From the NCBI RefSeq assembly GCF_024171535.1, contig NZ_JALJZV010000008.1, positions 62,001-126,000 of the forward strand: 64,000 bases of DNA, given 5' to 3'. Below, piece by piece: positions 25,408 to 32,647 of this stretch; the first letter of the stretch is position 1; every line of letters begins with the position of its first letter. The notes beneath the pieces are model-generated. The model saw only the letters and a program-made list of their open reading frames with translations. It searched no databases and had not been told where the DNA came from. The position numbers and the translations under genes are program-made. Source of the DNA: Flavobacterium sp. HSC-61S13. Its GTDB lineage: Bacteria > Bacteroidota > Bacteroidia > Flavobacteriales > Flavobacteriaceae.

Positions 25408-26535
25408 ATGAAAATAAAAGCAGCAGTACTGAGAAAAATGGGTGCGGAAAGACCGTATACGCAATCCAAGCCCCTAACGATAGAAGAAGTAGAATTAGAC
25501 GCACCTGGAGAAGAAGAGGTGTGTGTACAAATAAAAGCGGCGGGATTGTGTCATTCCGATTTATCGGTTATTGATGGAAATCGACCGCGTCCGTTACCGA
25601 TGGCTTTAGGGCATGAGGCTGCAGGAGTTATCGTTGAAGTAGGACCTAAGGTAAAGAACTTTAAAGTCGGTGATCATGTGGTGTTTGCATTTTTGCCATC
25701 CTGTGGACATTGTATCTATTGTCAAACGGGACGAACAGCGCTTTGTGAACCGGGAGCAAAGGCAAATGGCGATGGTACGCTTTTGGGTGGACATCACCGC
25801 TTGCATCAAAACGGTCAAGACCTATATCATCACTTAGGTGTTTCAGGATTTGCAGAATATGCCGTTGCATCGATACATTCGTTGGTTAAAATCGACCCGA
25901 CTATTCCATTTGAGATAGCAGCACTTTTTGGATGTGCTGTGATGACGGGCGTTGGAGCGGTTGTCAATACGGCTCAGTTAAAAATGGGTGATTCGGTTTT
26001 GGTAGTCGGATTAGGTGGTGTAGGCTTATCTGCAATTTTGGGAGCTAAAGCGGCCGGTGCTTCACAAGTAATTGCGGCAGACATCAGTCCGTATAAATTG
26101 GAGATGGCTAAAGAATTTGGAGCACAAGAGGTAATTAATTCCGCCGATTCAGATGCTTTAGAACAATTGCAAAAACTAACAGCTGGTGGTGTTGATATAT
26201 CGGTGGAATTTGCCGGAGCCATGCCAGCCTTGGATTATGCCTTTAATGCGACCAAAAGAGGAGGAACTACCGTAACCGGAGCATTGCCACATCCCGATGC
26301 TAGATTGAGTTTAAATCCGCTGACTTTAGTCGGACAGGAAAAGAGTTTAAAGGGATGTTATCTCGGTAGCTGTGTTCCCTTGAGGGATATTCCAGCCTAT
26401 CTCGAATTGTATAAAACAGGACGATTGGCTGTAGATAAGCTGATTACACATAGAATAAAATTGGAAAACATCAATGAAGGTTTTGAGCGTTTAGCCAAGG
26501 GTGAAGGCATTCGTCAAGTAATTGTTTTTGACTAA
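25408..26535 (+). CDS. zinc-dependent alcohol dehydrogenase (medium-chain), likely 4-hydroxybutyrate dehydrogenase
   Basis: This 375-residue protein is a medium-chain dehydrogenase. Catalytic zinc ligands are Cys48 (GLCHSD) and His69/Glu70 (GHEAAG). The structural zinc is held by Cys99, Cys102, Cys105 and Cys113 (SCGHCIYC, then LC). The NAD motif is GLGGVGLSAILG. It starts 12 nt after the lactonase stop codon. Between a lactonase and a succinate-semialdehyde dehydrogenase it would oxidise 4-hydroxybutyrate to succinate semialdehyde. The Agrobacterium step uses a different dehydrogenase gene (BlcB), so this would be a parallel solution; the substrate is inferred from context. Confidence 0.88.
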   Translation: MKIKAAVLRKMGAERPYTQSKPLTIEEVELDAPGEEEVCVQIKAAGLCHSDLSVIDGNRPRPLPMALGHEAAGVIVEVGPKVKNFKVGDHVVFAFLPSCGHCIYCQTGRTALCEPGAKANGDGTLLGGHHRLHQNGQDLYHHLGVSGFAEYAVASIHSLVKIDPTIPFEIAALFGCAVMTGVGAVVNTAQLKMGDSVLVVGLGGVGLSAILGAKAAGASQVIAADISPYKLEMAKEFGAQEVINSADSDALEQLQKLTAGGVDISVEFAGAMPALDYAFNATKRGGTTVTGALPHPDARLSLNPLTLVGQEKSLKGCYLGSCVPLRDIPAYLELYKTGRLAVDKLITHRIKLENINEGFERLAKGEGIRQVIVFD

Positions 26536-26631
26536 TACCACGAGATTCCAGATTTGAATACGGATTTTCATATAAACGGAAACGGATAAAAAAGGGGAGT
26601 CATTGCTCACCTGAAAATACAATAGGAAACG

Positions 26632-28077
26632 ATGAAAAATTTTAAAGAATTAATATTTGATCAATCTTACATCAACGGACAATGGGTTGCTGGGGGAACT
26701 GACAAATTTAAAGTAATGAATCCTGCCGACGGAACTTTGGTGTCTACGGTTTATGATGGGGATACCCTTTTGGTCAACGATGCTATTGATAGTGCCCATC
26801 AAGCTTTGGGCGCATGGAAAGCCTTGTCGGCAAAAGAGCGCTCCACCATTATGTATCGCTGGTACGAATTGCTGATAAAAAACAAGGAACCTTTGGCTAT
26901 TTTAATGACTTTGGAATGTGGTAAGCCACTGAGTGAAAGTCGTGGAGAGGTTGAATATGGCGCTTCTTTTATACAGTGGTTTGCCGAGGAAGCGAAACGC
27001 GCCGATGGAGATATTATACCCGGATTTACAGCAGATCGTCGGGTTATGGTTATCAAACAACCTATCGGCGTAGTCGGAGTGATAACGCCTTGGAATTTCC
27101 CATTGGCGATGATTACGCGTAAATTAGGACCGGCTTTAGCGGTGGGATGTACTGTGGTTGTTAGACCGAGTGAAGAAACACCACTTTCCGCATTGGCCAT
27201 GGTTGCTTTAGCTGATCAAGCTGGGTTTCCAGCGGGAGTAATCAATGTGGTTGTGGGAACTCATGCCGCAGAAACCGGTAAAATTCTATGTGAAAGCCCA
27301 CTGGTTTCAAAGATTTCGTTTACGGGATCTACACGCGTCGGGCAAATCTTGACTAATCAAAGCGTATCGACTTTAAAGAAATTGAGTTTGGAATTAGGTG
27401 GTAATGCCCCATTTATCGTTTTTGAGGATGCCGATATCGATGCAGCCGTTAAAGGGGCTGTTGCAGGAAAATTTAGATTTTCTGGGCAAACCTGTGTGTG
27501 TGTAAATCGAATACTGATACACGAGAAGATCTACGATACTTTTGTCGAACGATTTGTTCAGGCTGTGTCTGAATTAAAAGTCGGAAATGGACTCGATGTC
27601 GGAGTTAACTTTGGTCCGCTAATCAATAAAAAAGCCATTGAACGCAATGAGAAATTCGTCGCTGATGCACTGTCAAAAGGCGGAAAGGTTTTGTTGGGAG
27701 GGAAAAAACAAAATGAGTATTTTTTTCTACCCACTGTAATCGGTGATGCAACAGCTGATATGGAATTTGCTAAAGAAGAGATATTTGGACCTATTGCGCC
27801 CTTGTTTAAATTTAAAACCGATGAAGAAGCGATTCAAATGGCAAACGACACCATTTACGGTTTAGCATCCTATTTTTATACCAATGATTTAACGCGCAGT
27901 TGGAAAGTGAGTGAGGCGTTAGAATATGGAATTGTAGGCATCAATGAAGGAATCATTTCGTCTGAAAGCGTACCTTTTGGTGGGGTTAAATACTCTGGAT
28001 CGGGTAGAGAAGGATCGCATTATGGTATTGATGATTATGTTGAATTAAAATATATTTGCGTAGGAAATATCAAGTAA
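26632..28077 (+). CDS. gabD: NAD(P)-dependent succinate-semialdehyde dehydrogenase (GabD-like)
   Basis: This 481-residue aldehyde dehydrogenase has the glutamate base in LELGGN (Glu254) and the catalytic Cys288 in SGQTCVCVNR, at the same number as in E. coli GabD. The second Cys290 two residues on is shared with GabD/SSADH enzymes and may form a redox-switch disulfide. The cofactor motif FTGSTRVG and the ITPWNFP segment are intact. It should oxidise succinate semialdehyde to succinate, the last step of gamma-butyrolactone or GABA use. It follows the alcohol dehydrogenase by 96 bp on the same strand. Confidence 0.92.
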   Translation: MKNFKELIFDQSYINGQWVAGGTDKFKVMNPADGTLVSTVYDGDTLLVNDAIDSAHQALGAWKALSAKERSTIMYRWYELLIKNKEPLAILMTLECGKPLSESRGEVEYGASFIQWFAEEAKRADGDIIPGFTADRRVMVIKQPIGVVGVITPWNFPLAMITRKLGPALAVGCTVVVRPSEETPLSALAMVALADQAGFPAGVINVVVGTHAAETGKILCESPLVSKISFTGSTRVGQILTNQSVSTLKKLSLELGGNAPFIVFEDADIDAAVKGAVAGKFRFSGQTCVCVNRILIHEKIYDTFVERFVQAVSELKVGNGLDVGVNFGPLINKKAIERNEKFVADALSKGGKVLLGGKKQNEYFFLPTVIGDATADMEFAKEEIFGPIAPLFKFKTDEEAIQMANDTIYGLASYFYTNDLTRSWKVSEALEYGIVGINEGIISSESVPFGGVKYSGSGREGSHYGIDDYVELKYICVGNIK

Positions 28078-28085
28078 ATCAAAAA

Positions 28086-29234
28086 ATGACGCGAATGACT
28101 GATCTGGTGATCACTAAAGAGGAAGCAAAAAAATATGTATTGTATAAACACGGTCTCTTTGGTGACTATCAGTATCAAGGCAAACAGGGCATTTTAGATT
28201 TTATAGCACAAAGTGGTTGTATACAATTTGACCCAGTAGATGTGGTCGGACGAAATGCCGATCTTACTTTACAATCGCGCATAGAAAACTATGATAAAAA
28301 CGATTTGTATGAATTGTTGTATCAAGATCGTTTGTTGGTGGATGGGCATGATAAAATGATGTCGATTTACAATATTTCTGATTGGCATCATTTACAGGCG
28401 ATCCGCTCGGGGTATCTCAATCGAGAGGACGTTCGATTTAAAGAACTTTCCTCACTTGCAGAAGAAGCTTTGAATTATATGGAAACGCAACCGTTTGTAT
28501 CCTCTATCGAAATCGAATCGGATGAGCATATCTTATGGGGTTATGGCTCCGCAAAAAAATCGCGTGCTGTTTTGGATTTGCTTTTTTACCAAGGTAAAAT
28601 TGTAGTTCATCACAAAGAGCGGTCGCGTCGTTTTTATGCGCCGCGTTCTCGGTTTTTAGAACCCGATCAACAGGTCTTCGACTCCGACGATCAGCAAATG
28701 GATTGGCATGTATTAAGGCGAATCGCTGCAGTAGGACTGTTGTGGAATCAAAATTCGGATGCCTTTCTCGGTATTGCCAACTTTAACGCAAAAAGTAGAA
28801 TAGCCTCTTTTAAACGTCTTTTGGACAGTGACCGTATTCAAAAGGTAAAAATTGACGGAATCCATAAAGATTTTTATATAAAAACCGAAGATATCACTGC
28901 GCTTTACAAGGCAAAAAACATAGTGGATTCCGGGCGACTAGAATTTATCGCACCCTTAGATCCCTTGCTTTGGGATAGGAAGTTCATTGCGGCACTCTTT
29001 GATTTTGATTATAAATGGGAAATTTATACACCCAAGGAAAAGCGGACTTATGGACATTATGTATTGCCTGTAATTTTCGGTAGCGAATTTATAGGTAGAA
29101 TTGAGTTTGAAAAACAAGCGGGCAATTTAGCGATTAAACAGTTTTGGAAACAGGAACAGGGTGTTGTTCCGGCTGATACGCTGATTAATAGTGTTTACCG
29201 CTTTGCGAAGTTTAATGATTTAGCATATCCTTAA
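28086..29234 (+). CDS. YcaQ/AlkX-like winged-helix protein (DNA glycosylase family HTH_42)
   Basis: From the ATG at 28086 this is 382 residues. It has the HTH_42 (DUF1006) pattern: CIQFDPVDVVGRNADLTLQSRI near residues 40-65, a middle winged-helix region and the C-terminal FIAPLDPLLWDRKFIAALFDFDYKWEIYTP. E. coli YcaQ unhooks interstrand DNA crosslinks. Here the critical YcaQ QxQ/QxD-like residues read Q-F-D; activity cannot be judged by eye. It starts 8 nt after gabD and ends before a terminator, so it may be transcribed with the lactonase operon although the function is unrelated. Confidence 0.88.
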   Translation: MTRMTDLVITKEEAKKYVLYKHGLFGDYQYQGKQGILDFIAQSGCIQFDPVDVVGRNADLTLQSRIENYDKNDLYELLYQDRLLVDGHDKMMSIYNISDWHHLQAIRSGYLNREDVRFKELSSLAEEALNYMETQPFVSSIEIESDEHILWGYGSAKKSRAVLDLLFYQGKIVVHHKERSRRFYAPRSRFLEPDQQVFDSDDQQMDWHVLRRIAAVGLLWNQNSDAFLGIANFNAKSRIASFKRLLDSDRIQKVKIDGIHKDFYIKTEDITALYKAKNIVDSGRLEFIAPLDPLLWDRKFIAALFDFDYKWEIYTPKEKRTYGHYVLPVIFGSEFIGRIEFEKQAGNLAIKQFWKQEQGVVPADTLINSVYRFAKFNDLAYP

Positions 29235-29251
29235 AATTTTTTTAAAATGAT

Positions 29252-29283
29252 AAAAGCCTTAAAAGTCTGATTTTAAGGCTTTT
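29252..29283 (+). terminator. terminator after the lactonase-gabD-ycaQ group
   Basis: A perfect stem (AAAAGCCTTAAAA with TTTTAAGGCTTTT) has a 6-nt loop and a U-run, 18 nt past the stop codon. Confidence 0.93.
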
Positions 29284-29451
29284 TTGTTTGGAATTTGTTC
29301 TAAAGAGGATCTGATATTATAAGATTTTATCAGATAAGTATCGATTTGTGATTATTGTATTATAAATACGATTAAATAAGTGTGATTAAGGCATTTTTTT
29401 TATAAATTTGAGGAACTATAAAGGAATTAACCGATAGTTAAGTTATGATTT

Positions 29452-29817
29452 ATGAATTTAAAAGCAATTGAATTAAAAACGCTAATACCCGCTAAGGATT
29501 TTAAAACTTCTTTGGGTTTTTATCAGGTTTTCGGATTTGAGAAAAGGTATGAAGATGAACAAATTGCTTATTTCGCTTATGGAGATCAAGTATCGTTCTT
29601 ATTGCAGAATTTTTATGAAAAAGATCTGGCGGAGAATTTGGTACAGCACCTCTTAGTAGAGGATATTGACGCTTGGTATTCCCATCTTAATCACATCAAA
29701 TTGGCGGAGGTCTTTTCTGTTCGAATGACTCCAATAGAAGAAAAACCGTGGGGGATGAAAGAATTTCACGTATTTGATCCGAGTGGAGTGTTGTGGACTA
29801 TAGCTCAAAATCTGTAA
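29452..29817 (+). CDS. VOC-family (glyoxalase-like) protein
   Basis: This 121-residue protein has the two-module VOC pattern. The first (IELKTLIPAKDFKTSLGFYQVFGFE) and second (HLLVEDIDAWYSHLNH) modules flank a core strand, and it ends with EFHVFDPSGVLWTIAQ, where a Glu commonly serves as metal ligand. It resembles bleomycin-resistance-like single-domain proteins of unknown substrate. It stands alone between a terminator and a remnant of a membrane gene. Confidence 0.82.
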   Translation: MNLKAIELKTLIPAKDFKTSLGFYQVFGFEKRYEDEQIAYFAYGDQVSFLLQNFYEKDLAENLVQHLLVEDIDAWYSHLNHIKLAEVFSVRMTPIEEKPWGMKEFHVFDPSGVLWTIAQNL

Positions 29818-29833
29818 TTCAACGGTACTATAA

Positions 29834-29941
29834 GCACAAGTTGCAGGGCTTCTAGTAGCTTTGTCAATCGGTGGATTTTTTGCTGGTTGCACAATCGCCG
29901 TAGTCATCAATTACCTATTAAAAAATGCTTTCAAGGAATAA
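29834..29941 (+). pseudogene. membrane-segment remnant without start codon
   Basis: A 35-codon open frame directly after an in-frame TAA encodes one hydrophobic stretch (VALSIGGFFAGCTIAVVINY) and a charged end (KNAFKE). Its only possible start is an internal TTG. It looks like the broken C-terminus of a membrane protein, or a very small TTG-started peptide. Confidence 0.3.
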
Positions 29942-29966
29942 AATCGATTAAGCAATTTATTAAGCG

Positions 29967-29974
29967 TAAATTTG
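29967..29974 (+). promoter_or_regulatory. -7 element (TAAATTTG) of the MATE gene
   Basis: Exact TAnnTTTG match 31 nt before the MATE start codon; no TTG at -33. Confidence 0.45.
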
Positions 29975-30005
29975 CAGTCTTTTTTCACTATAGAATCCTT
30001 ATCTG

Positions 30006-31397
30006 ATGATATTATCTAAATTCAAAAGGCTAAAACCTTATTATAAAAGCACCTTTTTATTGGCTGGTCCAGTAATCATATCTCAATTGGGATATACCTT
30101 AGTGCACATGGCAGATAGTGTGGTGGTTGGACATTTTTTAGGCACCATACCCTTGGCTGCTGTATCTTTAGTCCATTCCGTTTTTATGGTGGTATTGGTC
30201 ATTGGATTGGGAATCGCTTATGGAATTACCCCATTAATAGCTCAAGCTAACGGTAGAGGGGATAAACAAGAATGCGCAACCCTATTAGCAAATAGCCTTT
30301 GGCTAAATCTTATTACGAGTATTTTACTTTTTTTGCTCGTATACTACGGATCGGTATTTGCTGTTGAGCATCTCGATCAAGATCCTCAAGTAGTAGAGGT
30401 AGCAAAACCCTATTTGTTTATTTTGAGTTTATCCATTATTCCGTTGATGATTTTTAATGCATTCAAGCAGTTTGCAGAAGGTTTGGGCTTCACCAAACAA
30501 GCTATGAATATTTCGATATGGGGAAATGTATTGAACATCATTTTGGCAATTGTATTTGTTAAAGGAATGTTTGGTATTGAATCCATGGGAATTAGCGGGG
30601 TTGGTTACAGTACTTTAATCGACCGTGTTATGATGATGATCGCCATGGGAATCTACGTTTTTAGAGGAAAAGTGTTTAGTGTCTATATACAATATTTTCA
30701 ATTGTTTAAAGTAGAATGGGATAAGTGCGTTCGAATATTAAAAATTGGAGCACCGGTTGCCATGCAATACGTTTTTGAAATAGGCGCCTTTGCTGGAGCG
30801 GCATTAATCGCAGGAACCATCGGAGCCACAGAGCAAGCCTCTCATCAAGTAGGTATTCAATTGGCGTCTCTAACCTATATGATGGCAAGTGGTATAGCTA
30901 CTGCAGCGACGATAAAAACCGGAAACAGTTTTGGAAATGGAAACTTTGTGCGTTTGCAACGCTATGCGATTTCGTCTTACCATCTCGTGATTTTGTTTAT
31001 GTGTTGTACGGCAACGCTATTTGCGGTATTTAATCAGTATTTACCCTATATATTCACTCAAGATATAGCCGTAGTTACCATAGCTGCACAATTGTTGATC
31101 ATTGCTGGTCTATTTCAATTGTTTGACGGTGTACAGGTGGTGGGACTTGGTGTATTAAGAGGGATTGGTGATGTTAATGTTCCGACATTTATTACTTTCT
31201 TCGCGTATTGGATCGTTGGTATGCCAGCGGCTTATGTGATGGGAATTGTATTCAAATGGGGCGTTATCGGTATCTGGTATGGACTTAGTCTTGGTTTATT
31301 AACTTCCTCTGTATTGCTGTATTGGAGGTATCGCGTTAAAATCAAAATCTTTCTAGCGGGTCAAAATACTCGCTTGAAACCAACAGTAGAAGTATAG
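30006..31397 (+). CDS. MATE-family multidrug/Na+ efflux transporter (NorM-like)
   Basis: This 463-residue protein has 12 hydrophobic segments in two homologous halves. The N-terminal signature FLLAGPVIISQLGYTLVHMADSVVVGHFLG matches the NorM family, with a mirrored motif in the second half (IGAPVAMQYVFEIGAF). MATE pumps export organic cations using sodium or proton gradients. The gene is followed 39 nt later by a Crp/Fnr regulator on the same strand, so they may share a transcript. Confidence 0.94.
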   Translation: MILSKFKRLKPYYKSTFLLAGPVIISQLGYTLVHMADSVVVGHFLGTIPLAAVSLVHSVFMVVLVIGLGIAYGITPLIAQANGRGDKQECATLLANSLWLNLITSILLFLLVYYGSVFAVEHLDQDPQVVEVAKPYLFILSLSIIPLMIFNAFKQFAEGLGFTKQAMNISIWGNVLNIILAIVFVKGMFGIESMGISGVGYSTLIDRVMMMIAMGIYVFRGKVFSVYIQYFQLFKVEWDKCVRILKIGAPVAMQYVFEIGAFAGAALIAGTIGATEQASHQVGIQLASLTYMMASGIATAATIKTGNSFGNGNFVRLQRYAISSYHLVILFMCCTATLFAVFNQYLPYIFTQDIAVVTIAAQLLIIAGLFQLFDGVQVVGLGVLRGIGDVNVPTFITFFAYWIVGMPAAYVMGIVFKWGVIGIWYGLSLGLLTSSVLLYWRYRVKIKIFLAGQNTRLKPTVEV

Positions 31398-31436
31398 TTG
31401 TCAGAATTATTTTCAGTATAAAATTCATCCAAAACA

Positions 31437-32033
31437 ATGATTGATGTTGCAACGCTAATCCAGTCGGGGGCTGAACAAAAAAACTATCCTAAGGGGGCTG
31501 TGATTTTTGAAGCCAAAACCTATCCAAAGTTTTACTATCAGATCGTTGTAGGGAAAGTCAAAATGAATAATTATTCGGAAAGTGGCAAAGAGTTTATACA
31601 GAATATTTTTACAGCTGGACAAAGTTTTGGGGAACCACCGTTATTTATCGATGAACCCTATCCTGCTAATGCAATTGCCCTAACGGCGATTACCTTGTTT
31701 CAGATACCCAAGGAACAATTTTTTGTGATGTTGTATCAACATCCGGAAGTATCTATAGCCGTGAATAGGAGTTTAGCGCGACGTTTGTTTTTTAAAGCGG
31801 TTATGGCACCTGAAATATCCGCTAAAGAACCCGAGAAAAAACTTCTGGCACTGATGGATTATATCAAAAATCACAGTGAAAATCCATTGGACGACACGCC
31901 TTTTTTAATACCGATGACCCGACAGCAATTGGCTGACCTCACTGGATTACGCGTCGAAACCGTGATTAGAACGATCAAGCAATTGGAAAAGGAGGGTAAA
32001 CTTCAGATCATTCAACGAAAAATATATAGGTAG
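31437..32033 (+). CDS. Crp/Fnr-family transcriptional regulator
   Basis: This 198-residue protein has an N-terminal cyclic-nucleotide-binding-like beta barrel (about residues 15-115) and a C-terminal winged helix (about 120-198: MTRQQLADLTGLRVETVIRTIKQLEKEGKLQI). The usual cAMP-binding residues are not obvious, and there is no N-terminal cysteine cluster as in Fnr, so the ligand is unknown. The next gene is a truncated haemoglobin whose promoter carries a 22-bp palindrome with an Fnr-like TGATnnnnATCA core, starting right after this gene's stop codon. Regulation by oxygen or nitric oxide is inferred. Confidence 0.93.
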   Translation: MIDVATLIQSGAEQKNYPKGAVIFEAKTYPKFYYQIVVGKVKMNNYSESGKEFIQNIFTAGQSFGEPPLFIDEPYPANAIALTAITLFQIPKEQFFVMLYQHPEVSIAVNRSLARRLFFKAVMAPEISAKEPEKKLLALMDYIKNHSENPLDDTPFLIPMTRQQLADLTGLRVETVIRTIKQLEKEGKLQIIQRKIYR

Positions 32034-32055
32034 TTTTATGATTACAATCATAAAA
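32034..32055. promoter_or_regulatory. 22-bp perfect palindrome, Crp/Fnr-type operator
   Basis: The half site TTTTATGATT is followed by AC and its exact complement AATCATAAAA. The inner core reads TGAT-N4-ATCA, like the Fnr site TTGAT-N4-ATCAA. Its centre is at 32044.5. With the -7 element at 32075-32082 the transcription start is expected near 32086, placing the centre at about -41.5, the position of class II activator sites. Confidence 0.75.
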
Positions 32056-32074
32056 TCAAGCTTGTATTAAGCAC

Positions 32075-32082
32075 TACCTTTG
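32075..32082 (+). promoter_or_regulatory. -7 element (TACCTTTG) of the haemoglobin gene
   Basis: An exact TAnnTTTG match 18 nt before the start codon. No TTG at -33; the palindrome occupies that region, which is consistent with activator-dependent transcription. Confidence 0.6.
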
Positions 32083-32099
32083 TTGAAAATGTAATTAAA

Positions 32100-32513
32100 A
32101 TGACTCCTATAGAAAAACAGTTACCCGACGTAACTGACCGAAATCAATTGTTCTTTATCGTCAGTACTTTTTATGATGCTGTACGTCAGGATGCCGAACT
32201 CGGCCCTATATTTAATGATATTATCACAGAATGGGACGAGCATTTGGAGAAAATCACCGATTTTTGGGCCATGCATCTATTTGGTACAAAGGCTTATACT
32301 GGAAATCCCGTATTAGCTCATCAACTGGTAGATCAGCAACAGCAGGAGAGCATTACCCCTCATCATTTCGGTACTTGGTTGTTCTATTGGTTGCAAACAA
32401 TTAATACGCATTTTGAAGGTCCCAATGCCGAAATACTCAAAGATAAATCTCGCAAAATGCAGACCATACTGTATATGAAGATTTTTGAATATCGAAAAAA
32501 GAAAAAGCAATAG
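32100..32513 (+). CDS. group III truncated haemoglobin
   Basis: This 137-residue globin belongs to TrHb group III. The B-helix Tyr is at residue 25 (FYDAV), the proximal His is His74 in GNPVLAHQLV, and the family signature HFGTWLFYW follows. It should bind oxygen or nitric oxide and may help detoxify nitric oxide or peroxides. It lies right after a Crp/Fnr regulator gene and behind an Fnr-like palindrome, which fits control by low oxygen or nitrosative stress. The heme-ligand assignments are by eye. Confidence 0.93.
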   Translation: MTPIEKQLPDVTDRNQLFFIVSTFYDAVRQDAELGPIFNDIITEWDEHLEKITDFWAMHLFGTKAYTGNPVLAHQLVDQQQQESITPHHFGTWLFYWLQTINTHFEGPNAEILKDKSRKMQTILYMKIFEYRKKKKQ

Positions 32514-32524
32514 GCGTATTATTT

Positions 32525-32625
32525 GGGCGTTCCCTATCGGGCGGGCTTTCCACTTTATTTTTCTTGAGCAAAAAAACGCTCAAGAAAAGATGCCGTTTCA
32601 ATCCCTAACGCGAAGTATCGCGATA
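32525..32625 (+). ncRNA. structured non-coding element between the haemoglobin and ClC genes
   Basis: The segment contains a short hairpin (CCCTATCGGG at 32532-32540), a strong 11-bp stem (32559-32569 with 32578-32588, TTTTCTTGAGC/GCTCAAGAAAA) and a long-range pairing that closes the whole element (GCGTT at 32527-32531 with AACGC at 32607-32611). The framing words GGGCGTTCCC, CGGGCTTTCC and CAATCCCTAACGC are, from memory, shared by repeated elements in many flavobacterial genomes. It could be a small RNA, a 3'-UTR structure or a mobile repeat. I cannot confirm a named Rfam family. Confidence 0.55.
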
Positions 32626-32647
32626 AATCTCCTTAGTTTTAGTTCCA

